Source of the DNA: Marinicrinis sediminis
GTDB lineage: Bacteria > Bacillota > Bacilli > Paenibacillales > KCTC-33676
Assembly (NCBI RefSeq): GCF_042685085.1
Contig: NZ_JBHUMM010000025.1
Coordinates: forward strand, 59,569-123,568
Direction: 5' to 3'
DNA: 64,000 nt
Shown here: positions 25,291 to 34,372 of the stretch, in pieces
Numbering within the stretch: position 1 is the stretch's first letter
Layout: each line of letters begins with the position of its first letter
Notes under the pieces: generated by a model
The model's input: only the letters and a program-made list of their open reading frames with translations
What the model was told of the DNA's origin: nothing
Database searches by the model: none
Translations under genes and position numbers: made by a program

Positions 25291-27251
25291 TCTACAAACC
25301 CCTCTTCTTCTGCTATTTGTTCGATCACATGCAGCAATTGCTGTCTGGCTTCCTCAATGGTGACGCCTTCGAGCTGGGTCGCCGCATTATTCAAATGTCC
25401 GCCGCCGCCCAGTTGCTCCATGACGACCTGGACATTCAGCTCCCCGAATGATCTGGCGCTGATGGCGACTACACCATCCGGTCTTTTACCTATTACGAAA
25501 GAAGCGACGATACCCTGCATGTTCAATAAGGTATCTGCCGTCTTGGCTGCGGTTAGCTGGGTAATAAAGCGTTCCTCTTCGGTCGCCGCAATGGCAATCC
25601 GATTGTAGATAATCTCGGTATGCTTGATAATATCCGCTTTCTCCAGATAGGCCGCCAAATCCTCCTTGAGCATATGATGAACCAGGTTGGCGTCTGCACC
25701 ATGCCTGCGCAGAAACGAAGCCGCCTCGAAGGTTCTGGCTCCGGATCGGACGCTGAAGCTCTTCGTGTCAACGACGATTCCAGCCATCAGTACGGTGGCC
25801 TCGATATCCTCGAGTGTAATGCGCTCCTGGAAGTACTGGAGCAGTTCCGTCACCAGCTCACAGGTGGAGGAGGCATACGGCTCGAGGTAAATGAGCATGG
25901 CATCATCAATAAACTCTTCGCCCCTGCGATGATGATCCACCACCATGACCCGATTGGTCTGTTCAAGCACTTTCGGCTCCGCTACCATCGAGGCCTTGTG
26001 GGTATCCACAACAACCGCCAGGGTATGCGGATTGGTAATCTGCAGCGCCTGTTCAGGTGTAATAAACCATTTGCTAAGCTCTTCATGCTGCTCGATTTGC
26101 TCCATGAGGGGCTCGATCGACGGGTTGATGGCCTCGAGTACGATATAGCCTTCCTTGTGAAGCAGCTTCGCCGCCTTGAGCACTCCGATGGCGGCCCCAA
26201 CCGAGTCCATATCTGCAAAACGATGCCCCATAATGACCACTTTGTCACTATCTTTCATCAGATCTCGCAGCGCATGGGAAATCACTCTCGCTCTGACACG
26301 CGTTCGTTTCTCTACGGCGTTGCTCTTGCCTCCATAGAAGGACAGCCGCTGTCCCATCTTCACCGCTGCCTGGTCACCGCCTCGGCCCAGTGCAATGTCC
26401 AGGCTCGCTTGCGCCAGTGAACCCATATCGGTCAGGCTGTCAATCCCTGCTGCAATCCCGATGCTCAGAGTAAGCGGCAGCTTGAAGTCGCAGGTCATCT
26501 CTCTCACGTCATCAAGGATCTCAAAGCGCGCGGCCTCGAGTTGTCTCAGCGTCTTCTGTTGCATCAGAATCAGAAACTTGTCTGAGGCCAGTCGGCGCAA
26601 ATAGATGCCGTTTTTCTGGCTCCACTCTGTGATCAGACTGACCACCTTCGCTAGCATCAGGCTCCGCGTCTGATCTTCCATCCCTTGTGACACCTCATCG
26701 AGGTTGTCGAGCATGACGACCCCGAGTGACAGCTTTTCCTCTTCATATTTACGCAGCAAGGTGACATATTCACTGATTTTTGTAAAGTAAATCAGCCGTT
26801 CTTCAGGTCGTATGTCAGCCGCATAGTATTCGCCTTCCAGCGAGATTTCAGCAATCTGTTCCTTGTCTTTCTTACTGCGAAGCATGGGAAACAGTTCGAA
26901 CAAATCCTTGCCTACCAGACTGTCATTTCCAATGATCTGTCCGGCATACGGATTGTGCCATTCGATTTCTTTGTTTTCATTATATAGCAGCATCCCGATG
27001 GGCATTTCTTGAATGACTTCACTGCCTGCCTTCTTCACACGATGAGACAGGGTCAGGACATAGTCATTCATTTCACGACGAAAGGTCTGCTCTGCCCGAA
27101 TAATATAGTAAAACAGCGCGCCTGTAAGCGTAAAAGCGACAATTCCGAAGATCCACTCATACCAAGTCAGCGCACTACTGATTGCAACAAGCAGGACGCC
27201 ACCCCAAATCATATGAAGGCCGTGCCATCGCTGGAATAAATGTTTAGGCAT
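25287..27251 (-). CDS. gdpP: GdpP cyclic-di-AMP phosphodiesterase
   Basis: 654 residues from ATG 27251 (AGGAGC upstream). Two N-terminal membrane helices (about 14-52), PAS (about 80-150), degenerate GGDEF (about 170-310), then DHH with H343, D347, D349 (GHRFADMDS) and D439-H440-H441, and a DHHA1 domain with GGGGHLNNAA. It hydrolyses c-di-AMP to pApA at the membrane. It is in the yybS-gdpP-rplI-dnaB cluster seen across Bacillales. Confidence 0.96.
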   Translation of the reverse strand: MPKHLFQRWHGLHMIWGGVLLVAISSALTWYEWIFGIVAFTLTGALFYYIIRAEQTFRREMNDYVLTLSHRVKKAGSEVIQEMPIGMLLYNENKEIEWHNPYAGQIIGNDSLVGKDLFELFPMLRSKKDKEQIAEISLEGEYYAADIRPEERLIYFTKISEYVTLLRKYEEEKLSLGVVMLDNLDEVSQGMEDQTRSLMLAKVVSLITEWSQKNGIYLRRLASDKFLILMQQKTLRQLEAARFEILDDVREMTCDFKLPLTLSIGIAAGIDSLTDMGSLAQASLDIALGRGGDQAAVKMGQRLSFYGGKSNAVEKRTRVRARVISHALRDLMKDSDKVVIMGHRFADMDSVGAAIGVLKAAKLLHKEGYIVLEAINPSIEPLMEQIEQHEELSKWFITPEQALQITNPHTLAVVVDTHKASMVAEPKVLEQTNRVMVVDHHRRGEEFIDDAMLIYLEPYASSTCELVTELLQYFQERITLEDIEATVLMAGIVVDTKSFSVRSGARTFEAASFLRRHGADANLVHHMLKEDLAAYLEKADIIKHTEIIYNRIAIAATEEERFITQLTAAKTADTLLNMQGIVASFVIGKRPDGVVAISARSFGELNVQVVMEQLGGGGHLNNAATQLEGVTIEEARQQLLHVIEQIAEEEGFVE

Positions 27252-27279
27252 TGATCTCGCTCCTATTTCGTAATGAACG

Positions 27280-28164
27280 TTACGATTTGAACCGTTTGCG
27301 GATCGGAAAGGCAATATCGAAGATGCCGATCAGGCTAACAACTTGTGGTAATACAAAAAAGAGTAAAACCGCGAATATCGGCAGCACTTTTCCCCAGCGC
27401 TTGTTCCGCCCGACAAAGACGAGAAAGGAGATGGCCTGCACGGCAAAGGCCGTCATCAGCAAGGGAAGTCCGTTCCAGACAACCATCTGCATCCACCCGT
27501 CGGACTCCGGTGAGATCATGATGCTGGCTATGATGACCAGCACATACAGCCACACCAGAGATCTCGGAAGACGCCACTGCTCAATCGGCGGCAGCTTCGC
27601 GACATGAATATCTTGTCGAGACAGGATGCGTCTGGCAATCGTATGACTCACACTGACAAAGAAAAAGGAAAAGACAATAATGCCATAAGGGATGAGGTCA
27701 ACAACCCTTTGAGCCATTTCATTCAGGGGCAGTTCCTCCTGTACCACTCCAGGAAGCTGGGCCCAATTTTGCTCCAACAGGGCTGTCGTTTCTACGGTCA
27801 GGTTAATTCCGGCTGCTGATACACTGACATACAGCAACAGTAACATCCCCACCATCGCGATGATGCCTGAACTAATCGCGGCACGAGCATCACTTTTCTT
27901 GCGATATTGAAAGAGGATAGCCAGAGCAGGTATCCCAAATAGCAATACAATCAACAGAACTCCAAATCCAAAGACCACACTCGCAGTAGCCGTAATCAAA
28001 CCCAAGATCATGAATGCTTTCCGTGGCGGCACGAGCATGCCGATGACCAGGATAGGCACCATCATGAAGACCGCGCTCACTGTAGCAAGCGGCGTTAGAA
28101 GCATAAAAACAAAGATTGCAAAGGCCACACTCCATATCATGACCGGACCAAACCTGCTACTCAA
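27280..28164 (-). CDS. yybS: YybS-like DUF2232 membrane protein
   Basis: About 294 residues and strongly hydrophobic with seven or eight predicted membrane helices, matching the DUF2232 family. The TTG at 28164 has AGAGGTG upstream; a GTG at 28173 is the alternative. It lies just before gdpP. Its role is unknown; family members are always near gdpP/rplI. Confidence 0.82.
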   Translation of the reverse strand: MSSRFGPVMIWSVAFAIFVFMLLTPLATVSAVFMMVPILVIGMLVPPRKAFMILGLITATASVVFGFGVLLIVLLFGIPALAILFQYRKKSDARAAISSGIIAMVGMLLLLYVSVSAAGINLTVETTALLEQNWAQLPGVVQEELPLNEMAQRVVDLIPYGIIVFSFFFVSVSHTIARRILSRQDIHVAKLPPIEQWRLPRSLVWLYVLVIIASIMISPESDGWMQMVVWNGLPLLMTAFAVQAISFLVFVGRNKRWGKVLPIFAVLLFFVLPQVVSLIGIFDIAFPIRKRFKS

Positions 28165-28361
28165 TCTGTTCACCTCTTACTTCTATAATCGGAACCCCTC
28201 ATCCCCATGCGTATAAACCATGCCATCTGGTTCATAGGAAACGGAAGATGTTCCTCCAAATAAGCTTTAAGCTACATTATATCACACTATCCACCCTATT
28301 GCCTTGAACGGCTGCCTATTCAGAATCTGAGTTCACAACGTGTTGCATATGAACAAAAGAC

Positions 28362-28410
28362 AATAAAAAACAGCAGCCTGATTAGCGGTTAGCCAAGCAG
28401 GTCTGCTGTT
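28362..28410 (-). terminator. rpsR terminator
   Basis: AACAGCAG (28369-28376) pairs with CTGCTGTT (28403-28410), extended by CCTG/CAGG, and is followed by a T6 run on the minus strand. It isolates rpsR from yybS. Confidence 0.85.
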
Positions 28411-28424
28411 CGTTTATTTCATCA

Positions 28425-28760
28425 TTAGTCAGTTGTGTATGGAAGCAACGCGATTTGACGGGAACGCTTGATCGCGATAGTCAATTGACGCTGATACTTT
28501 GCACTTGTACCTGTCACACGACGAGGCAAGATTTTTCCACGCTCGCTGATGAATTTCTTCAACAGATCGATATCTTTGTAATCGATGTGCGTGATCTTGT
28601 TTGCAGTGAAGAAACAAACCTTGCGACGCTTGCCGCGTCCTCTGCGACCTCCGCCGAATCTTCTGTTCTCACGGTTGTTATCGCGGTTGTTCTCTCTGCC
28701 TTCTCTGTTGTTCTCACGAGCTGGGCTCGTTTCAGGCGCTTTGTTTTCTTGAGTGGACAT
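28425..28760 (-). CDS. rpsR: Ribosomal protein bS18 with long N-terminal extension
   Basis: 111 residues against the usual 75-80. The core (RRKVCFFTANKITHIDYKD to LLPYTTD) is standard S18, with one Cys and no CxxC zinc motif. The first 30-40 residues are an Asn/Arg/Glu/Gly repeat-like extension (RENNREGRENNRDNNRENRR). RBS AAAGGA precedes the ATG. It normally follows rpsF-ssb; here it is a separate unit, with its own promoter and terminator, nearly 8 kb away from ssb. Confidence 0.96.
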   Translation of the reverse strand: MSTQENKAPETSPARENNREGRENNRDNNRENRRFGGGRRGRGKRRKVCFFTANKITHIDYKDIDLLKKFISERGKILPRRVTGTSAKYQRQLTIAIKRSRQIALLPYTTD

Positions 28761-28899
28761 CTATTTCATTCCTTTCTATTTGGAGATAAAGACAGCTTGG
28801 CTTCGCCAGCCGCTGATTTTAATGGTCATTCTGCACTCCGACACTTGTGCCAAACTAACTTATCTCTTGATCTTCTTGCTTTTTCTCTATATTTTTCGA

Positions 28900-28969
28900 T
28901 TGGCACATTTTTTGTGCCACCTGTTAAAGTCGCTTGTAATAATATAACTCAATTCAATCCTAAAATCAA
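28900..28969 (-). promoter_or_regulatory. Separate rpsR promoter and structured leader
   Basis: Minus-strand TTGATT (28964-28969) and TATATT (28941-28946) are 17 bases apart. The transcript would start near 28934, leaving a leader of about 175 bases. This contains a TGGCACA/TGTGCCA hairpin (about 28900-28919) without a T run and another GGCACA further on. It may be a ribosomal-protein leader, but I cannot match it to a known family. Nothing else is seen in 28761-29056. Confidence 0.6.
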
Positions 28970-29056
28970 ATCCTTTTTCAGAATCCTTTTCCACTATCAT
29001 GTATTTGTGTGCAAATCCTCTTGCAGACCGTTGGAATGGATAAAATCACCATGGTC

Positions 29057-30295
29057 TTATCCCTTTATATATTCTTCTTCTGTCTCCGGATTCATTTCAG
29101 CTTCCCAACTCGGCAGCGGATCGGACAACTGACTCCAATCCTGATGCATCTCCTGGTCTGTCAGCAAACAGGCCTCCAGCTTCTCCTCGACACTCGCTCG
29201 ATCCATCTCCACGCCGATCATGACCAGCTCGCTCATCCGGTCCCCCCACTGCTCGTCCCAGTTCACGAACAGCTCTGGATCCTCCTGGCGCATCTGATCC
29301 TGCTCCTCTTGCGGGAGGCTAACCAACCACTGTCCAGCTGCGCCAATCTGGATCGAAGGCCCCGCTTGACCAAGCAGACCAGCGAGATCAGAACGGGTGG
29401 CGATCCACAGGACGCCCTTCGCCCGAACGACTTCCTCCGGCCAATCCTCCAGGAAGTCCATGAGGCGCTCCGGGTGAAACGGCCTGCGACGTCGAAACAC
29501 AAAGGAGCTGATCCCGTATTCCTCGGTCTCCGGCGTATGCGCTGGCTTCTGCAGCTCCTGTATCCAACCAGAAGACTGACTGGCTTGCTCGAAGTCGAAT
29601 AGCCCCGTGTTCAGGATCACCTCGGGAGGCACCTGTCCGTTGACGGCACGAACGATCCGAGCCGACGGTTGCAGCTTCCGCAGGACAGCTTCAAGCTTCT
29701 GCAGATCGTCCGCTTCGACCAAGTCGCATTTATTCAGCACGAGCACATTGCAAAATTCGATCTGATCGATCAGCAGGTCAACCACTTCCCGCGTATCCTC
29801 TTCGCCCGCGGCCTGCTGCCGATCGAGCAAGCTCTCCCCGGAGGCGAAATCATGCCAAAACCGGTACGCGTCTACGACCGTCACCATGCAATCCAGCGTC
29901 GCAAACTGGGAGAGATCGATCCCCGTCTCCTCATCCGCATAGGAGAACGTCTGCGCGACCGGAACTGGCTCGCTGATTCCCGTGGATTCGATGAGAATAT
30001 AATCGAATCGACCTTCCTCTGCCAGCCTCTCCACTTCCTTCAGTAAGTCATCGCGCAGCGTGCAGCAGATGCAGCCGTTCGACATTTCCACTAACTTCTC
30101 TTCCGTCCTCGACAGATGCGCTTCATTCTTCACGAGTGCCGCATCCATATTAACCTCGCTCATATCGTTCACAATGACGGCGACCTTCAATCCTTGACGG
30201 TTATGCAATACATGGTTCAATAAAGTCGTTTTACCTGAGCCTAGATACCCGCTTAGCACGGTAACTGGCAGCTTTCGTTTCACTTGATTCATCAT
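29057..30295 (-). CDS. zagA: COG0523 GTPase, zinc metallochaperone (ZagA/YciC-like)
   Basis: 412 residues. Walker A SGYLGSGKTT (15-24), the metal-binding GCICCT motif (C75, C77, C78) and NKCD are present, followed by a CobW C-terminal domain. Such GTPases deliver zinc to client enzymes during zinc limitation and are Zur-controlled in B. subtilis. A Zur-box palindrome lies upstream (30432-30454). AGGAGAGAG precedes the ATG. The C-terminus lacks the long His-rich stretch of some homologues. Confidence 0.88.
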   Translation of the reverse strand: MMNQVKRKLPVTVLSGYLGSGKTTLLNHVLHNRQGLKVAVIVNDMSEVNMDAALVKNEAHLSRTEEKLVEMSNGCICCTLRDDLLKEVERLAEEGRFDYILIESTGISEPVPVAQTFSYADEETGIDLSQFATLDCMVTVVDAYRFWHDFASGESLLDRQQAAGEEDTREVVDLLIDQIEFCNVLVLNKCDLVEADDLQKLEAVLRKLQPSARIVRAVNGQVPPEVILNTGLFDFEQASQSSGWIQELQKPAHTPETEEYGISSFVFRRRRPFHPERLMDFLEDWPEEVVRAKGVLWIATRSDLAGLLGQAGPSIQIGAAGQWLVSLPQEEQDQMRQEDPELFVNWDEQWGDRMSELVMIGVEMDRASVEEKLEACLLTDQEMHQDWSQLSDPLPSWEAEMNPETEEEYIKG

Positions 30296-30431
30296 CAGAT
30301 CTCTCTCCTTTTAATGTGGCCTTATTGGCCATCATCCCATCATGGAATGATCACCACATAACTGTGGTTGACCCTCTCCGCTGCCTTCTTCTTGAGTAAA
30401 GCTTGCATAATGCTATGGTTGTGTAATACAC

Positions 30432-30454
30432 TTAATCGTAAATATTACGATTAA
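30432..30454. promoter_or_regulatory. Zur box between the COG0523 and FAD genes
   Basis: TTAATCGTAAATATTACGATTAA is read as two 11-base arms, identical at 10 of 11 positions, around one central base. It matches the Bacillus Zur consensus core (TCGTAAT-N-ATTACGA) with one mismatch. It lies between two divergent genes, 137 and 58 bases from their starts, and could repress both under zinc sufficiency. Confidence 0.85.
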
Positions 30455-30512
30455 ATGATAGCTTTAGATTAATGTGTTGTCAATATGAATGGGAACGGGA
30501 GGAACGACTACA

Positions 30513-31691
30513 ATGTTAAAATGGATGATCATCGGCGGCGGGGTGCAAGGCTGCACCCTTGCCATCTGGTTGCTTCGCCATCACAAAGCTGCCGCAGAGG
30601 ACATCGTGATCATCGACCCGCACGAGACTCCCTTGTCCATTTGGGAGCGCTGCACCTCTGTGATCCAAATGCCCTATCTACGCTCCCCGTCCATCCACCA
30701 CCTGGATGTTCCTCCGTTTGCTCTTGAGCACTTTGCCAAGACATCATACGGCAGATCGCTGGGAGGCTTCCGTCCTCCTTATGATCGCCCGTATATCGAC
30801 TTGTTTAACGAACATTGCCGTCATCTCATGGATGAGCTAGGCCTGAAGCAACGCTGGGTGAGAGGCCGTGCCGTTGATCTGACCAAAGAACACGGAGCAT
30901 GGACCTGTGCCTTGGAGGATGGCACGGTTCTGCGGTCTAAACGCGCAGCGCTAGCCATCGGTATCAGCGAAGCTCCCTACTGGCCCCAATGGGCAAACCC
31001 GCTTCGGGACACCCTGGATGTACGTCATGTGTTTGAATGTGAACGTGCTGAGCAGTTGGATGAATTATCCGGGCCGATTATCGTGATTGGCGGTGGCATC
31101 TCGGCAGCCCATACCTGCATTCGTCTAAGTGATCAATACCCCGGACAGGTCACATTGCTTACGAGACACCCGCTGCGAATTCACCAGTTTGACTCCGATC
31201 CCGGATGGCTTGGCCCTAAATACATGAAGCCGTTTTCTTCCATTCAGGATGCTCGAGTACGACGGGAGCAGATTCGAGCAGCAAGACATAGGGGCTCGAT
31301 GCCGCTGGAGCTGAAGACGAATCTGGTACGACGTATGAAGGAAGGGAAGCTTCACATCACGATAGATGAGGTTAAGGAGGCTTTACCTCGGACGAGCAGG
31401 GGAATAAAACTGAAGCTCGAGAGCGGTGCGCTCGCTGAATGTCAGACGTTGCTTCTCGCAACGGGGTTCTGTCAAGATCCTCCGGGGATGAATTGGCTGA
31501 CCACTTGCGCGGAACGTTACCAACTGCCCCGCGCTGAGTGTGGATATCCCCTTCCCTTGCCTCATTCCCTGGAATGGGATCAAGGATTACATGTGACTGG
31601 AGCACTGGCGGAGCTGGAGCTCGGCCCGACAGCCAGAAATATCTCCGGAGCTCGGCGGGGGGCTGAACGTATCATTGCTTCATTACATTAA
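30513..31691 (+). CDS. FAD/NAD(P)-binding oxidoreductase, probably Zur-controlled
   Basis: 392 residues from ATG 30513 (GGGAGG upstream). Two Rossmann loops, MIIGGGVQG at the N-terminus and VIGGGISAAHT mid-protein, plus a late LLATGF, fit the flavin monooxygenase or thioredoxin-reductase-type fold (SidA/IucD/YpdA-like). No CxxC is seen. A Zur box lies upstream, divergent from the COG0523 GTPase. Its substrate is unknown; a role in zinc-limited metabolism is inferred from regulation only. Confidence 0.75.
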   Translation: MLKWMIIGGGVQGCTLAIWLLRHHKAAAEDIVIIDPHETPLSIWERCTSVIQMPYLRSPSIHHLDVPPFALEHFAKTSYGRSLGGFRPPYDRPYIDLFNEHCRHLMDELGLKQRWVRGRAVDLTKEHGAWTCALEDGTVLRSKRAALAIGISEAPYWPQWANPLRDTLDVRHVFECERAEQLDELSGPIIVIGGGISAAHTCIRLSDQYPGQVTLLTRHPLRIHQFDSDPGWLGPKYMKPFSSIQDARVRREQIRAARHRGSMPLELKTNLVRRMKEGKLHITIDEVKEALPRTSRGIKLKLESGALAECQTLLLATGFCQDPPGMNWLTTCAERYQLPRAECGYPLPLPHSLEWDQGLHVTGALAELELGPTARNISGARRGAERIIASLH

Positions 31692-31716
31692 CTGATGCGT
31701 GACATCCTTGGCGACA

Positions 31717-31752
31717 ACAAACACGAGTGAAATGACCTTCACTCGTGTTTGT
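31717..31752. terminator. Bidirectional terminator between the FAD gene and zur
   Basis: A 15-bp perfect stem (31717-31731 with 31738-31752) and a 6-base loop. Its right arm overlaps the last codons of zur, so the zur C-terminus is encoded by a terminator stem. Confidence 0.8.
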
Positions 31753-32167
31753 CTTCTGAACAAATAGCGCAATACCCATGGATTTGGAACGTGTGCTGAA
31801 CGATCTGGAATTTCTCGGGGATGCCGATTCCGAGCTCGATCGGACACATCTCTATCGGCATCGTTTGCTCACAGCTGAGACAAATCAAGTGATGGTGATG
31901 ATTCACATGCGTACACTTCACCTGGTAGCGAACACCATCCGGAAAAGTGATCGGCTCGATCGCCCCGATATCGACCAGCTTGCGCAGGTTACGGTACACC
32001 GTATCCAGACTTAATCCCTTATAGATCTCATTCATACGACCGTATATCTTCTTGGGGGTGAGGGGCTGATGTGTCTCCTCAAAGATCGCGGCCAGCGTCT
32101 TGCGCTGGTCTGTGATACGCAGGCCGCATTGATCCATCACCTCAAGGATGTGTCGCGCTCTGCTCAT
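31739..32167 (-). CDS. zur: Fur-family zinc uptake repressor
   Basis: 142 residues from ATG 32167 (AGGGAGTGAG upstream). Winged helix with LSLDTVYRNLRKL, then the dimer/metal domain: CTHVNHHHHLICLSC, with structural zinc cysteines C96, C99, C133 and C136. Within the Fur family, Zur is favoured over Fur or PerR by neighbouring znu genes and the Zur boxes on both sides. Confidence 0.9.
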   Translation of the reverse strand: MSRARHILEVMDQCGLRITDQRKTLAAIFEETHQPLTPKKIYGRMNEIYKGLSLDTVYRNLRKLVDIGAIEPITFPDGVRYQVKCTHVNHHHHLICLSCEQTMPIEMCPIELGIGIPEKFQIVQHTFQIHGYCAICSEDKHE

Positions 32168-32168
32168 T

Positions 32169-32372
32169 TCACTCACTCCCTGCTGCTGATATAGACGATA
32201 AAGCAACAATCTGTTCCGCAAGCCTGTGCTTCGACATAGTGTCGCTCCAGTCACCTCGGATGGTACAGCAGATACAGCCGCTGAGCAGTTCAGCTACGGG
32301 AACCTCCTCATCCAGTAACAGCCCGTCGATGTTCATATCGCCAACCTCATTCATGATCACCGCCCGCTTCAT
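32169..32372 (-). pseudogene. Truncated COG0523 fragment carrying the GCICCT motif
   Basis: 67 codons. KRAVIMNEVGDMNIDGLLLD and LSGCICCTIRGD match the segment after the P-loop in COG0523 GTPases, but Walker A and the rest of the GTPase domain are absent and the last 25 residues are unrelated. It overlaps the end of znuA by 26 bases and ends 1 base before zur. Probably the residue of a second COG0523 gene; a small zinc-binding peptide is a less likely alternative. Confidence 0.65.
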
Positions 32373-33498
32373 GCTCGAAGGCTTTCTTCAAAGCATTGAG
32401 ATTTTGTTCCATCAGCATGATATAATCCATGTCCTTGTCCGTCTCTTCTTTTGTCCGATATTCAAGCGGATGGAGCACGGCGGTTTCCGCACCAACCTCC
32501 TTGGCGATGACCTCAGCCACTTTGGAGGATACCAATGACTCAAAGAAGATCGTCTGAATGCCATGCTCCCTGGCGAGTTCCACAATCTCGCCCATGCGCT
32601 CTGCAGATGGCTCATTTTCCGGTGAAAGACCCGCGATTGGCAGCTGCTCCAGGTCATATTCATGCGCCAAATAAGCGAACGCCGCATGCTGCGTGACAAA
32701 TTCCTTTCCTTTATAAGGAGCTAGTGCTTCAACGAATTGTTCATTCAGTTTCTCAAGCTCTGCAATATAAGCCTCTGCATTTTCTTTGAATGCCTGCTTG
32801 TGCTCCGGTGCAGCTTCAGCAAATGCAGCTTCGATGCTTCTCACCTGCTCGATCGCCTTGACAGGAGACAGCCAAACATGTGGATCAAACTCCCCGTGAT
32901 CATGCCCGTGCTCGTCAGTGTGCTCCTCTTCGTTCGCATGCTCGTCAGCATGTTCGTCATGCTCTTCTTTGTGTACATCCTCTTGGTGCTCTTCTTCACT
33001 GGCATGTTCGTCTGCGTGCTCTTCATGTTCTTCTTTGTGTACATCCTCTTGGTGCTCCTCTTCACTCGCATGTTCGTCTGCGTGCTCTTCATGCTCTTCT
33101 TCATGCGCGTGATCATGCCCTTCCTCAGCTGCGAGCAGTTCGAGGTCATGGCTCGTTTCCACCAAAATCAAATCTTGATTGTCCAGGCTTCCCGTAACCT
33201 GATCGATCCACCCTTCCATGCCTGATCCGTTGTACACCAGCACATCGCTCTTCTCCAGCAAGGCCAGATCCTTGGGCGCTGGTTCCCAGTCATGCGGCTC
33301 CACGCCTCCCGGAACAAGCAGCGTTACGTCTGCATGCTCGCCTCCGACCTTCGAGGCAAACTCATACATCGGATAAATACTAGCCGCCACCTCCAGCTTT
33401 CCACCAGAGCTCGAAGCCTCTTTCTCATTTCCGCAGCCTGCGAGAACGAGCATCATCATCACAACCAACACAAATCCCGTTTTCAATCTAGCCTTCAT
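32347..33498 (-). CDS. znuA: Zinc ABC transporter substrate-binding lipoprotein
   Basis: 383 residues from ATG 33498 (AAGGAAG upstream). Lipoprotein signal with lipobox VLAGC near residue 22. Zinc-binding fold of the ZnuA/AdcA family, with a His/Glu-rich loop (about 125-195) that contains three 22-residue repeats, then GEFDPHVWLSP. It captures zinc outside the membrane for ZnuBC. It overlaps znuB by 11 bases. Confidence 0.95.
   Translation of the reverse strand: MKARLKTGFVLVVMMMLVLAGCGNEKEASSSGGKLEVAASIYPMYEFASKVGGEHADVTLLVPGGVEPHDWEPAPKDLALLEKSDVLVYNGSGMEGWIDQVTGSLDNQDLILVETSHDLELLAAEEGHDHAHEEEHEEHADEHASEEEHQEDVHKEEHEEHADEHASEEEHQEDVHKEEHDEHADEHANEEEHTDEHGHDHGEFDPHVWLSPVKAIEQVRSIEAAFAEAAPEHKQAFKENAEAYIAELEKLNEQFVEALAPYKGKEFVTQHAAFAYLAHEYDLEQLPIAGLSPENEPSAERMGEIVELAREHGIQTIFFESLVSSKVAEVIAKEVGAETAVLHPLEYRTKEETDKDMDYIMLMEQNLNALKKAFEHEAGGDHE
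32908..33105 (-). repeat. Three tandem 66-bp repeats in the znuA His-rich loop
   Basis: Copies at about 33040-33105, 32974-33039 and 32908-32973 encode variants of HKEEHEEHADEHASEEEH plus four residues. The middle copy is nearly identical to the first; the third has diverged. Repeat number could vary by slippage or unequal recombination. Confidence 0.9.
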
Positions 33499-34372
33499 TT
33501 CGTTCAACTTCCTTTCTTGGAATAAATAATTTTAATTCAGATGATTCCTCTTTGAAGCCATGCTGTTTTCGTTTTAACCACTTGCCCAGACGTGTATAGG
33601 TGAGCCCCCCGCCCAGAATGAGGACGAGGATCAATGCGATCGTACCGCCAGGTGGTGTACCCACATAATAAGACACGGACAAACCGCTAAACATGCCGAC
33701 CAAACTGACTCCAATCGCGATGGCAATCGCTGAGGCGAATCCTTTGGCCACCCTGACAGCCAATGAGGCTGGCAGTACCATCATCGCCGATACTAGCAGC
33801 ACACCAAGGATCGGCATGGATACCGCGATTGTCATCCCTGTCACGATGGAGAAGGACATGGAGATGGATCTCACTGCCAATCCGTTCACATCTGCTGTCT
33901 CCTCATCGAAGGTCATGTTGTATAGCGGTCTTCGCATGAAGAATAAAAACAAAAGCGCCAGCACAACCACGATGAAAATCATCAGCAATTCCATCTCATT
34001 GACGGCCACAATCGAACCAAATAAATAAGCGGTAAAGCTTAGGTTCAGCCCTTGGTTCAAGCTCATCAGCACAACAGCCAGCGCCAGCCCGGAGGTCATC
34101 ACAATCGCAATCGACACTTCACTATATGAACGATAAGCCCGGCGCAGCTTTTCCATTCCTATGGCTCCTGACAAGGCGACCAGGAAAGCACCCACCACCG
34201 GATTAAATCCCAGCAAGGCACCTAGCGCCACACCCGTCAGCGATATATGCGACAAGGTATCCGCCATCAGCACCTGTCTGCGCAGGAGCAAGTAAACCCC
34301 TAGCACTGGAGCAACCAAGGCAATCAATCCCCCGGCCCAAAATGCACGTTGCATAAAGCCGTACTGAAGCAT
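33488..34372 (-). CDS. znuB: Zinc ABC transporter permease
   Basis: 294 residues from ATG 34372 (GGAGG 6 bases upstream). Eight to nine hydrophobic segments and an ABC-3 family pattern (ADTLSHISLTGVALG, later TGMTIAVSMPILGVLLVSAM). It overlaps znuC by 49 bases, so translation is tightly coupled. Confidence 0.94.
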   Translation of the reverse strand: MLQYGFMQRAFWAGGLIALVAPVLGVYLLLRRQVLMADTLSHISLTGVALGALLGFNPVVGAFLVALSGAIGMEKLRRAYRSYSEVSIAIVMTSGLALAVVLMSLNQGLNLSFTAYLFGSIVAVNEMELLMIFIVVVLALLFLFFMRRPLYNMTFDEETADVNGLAVRSISMSFSIVTGMTIAVSMPILGVLLVSAMMVLPASLAVRVAKGFASAIAIAIGVSLVGMFSGLSVSYYVGTPPGGTIALILVLILGGGLTYTRLGKWLKRKQHGFKEESSELKLFIPRKEVERNEG

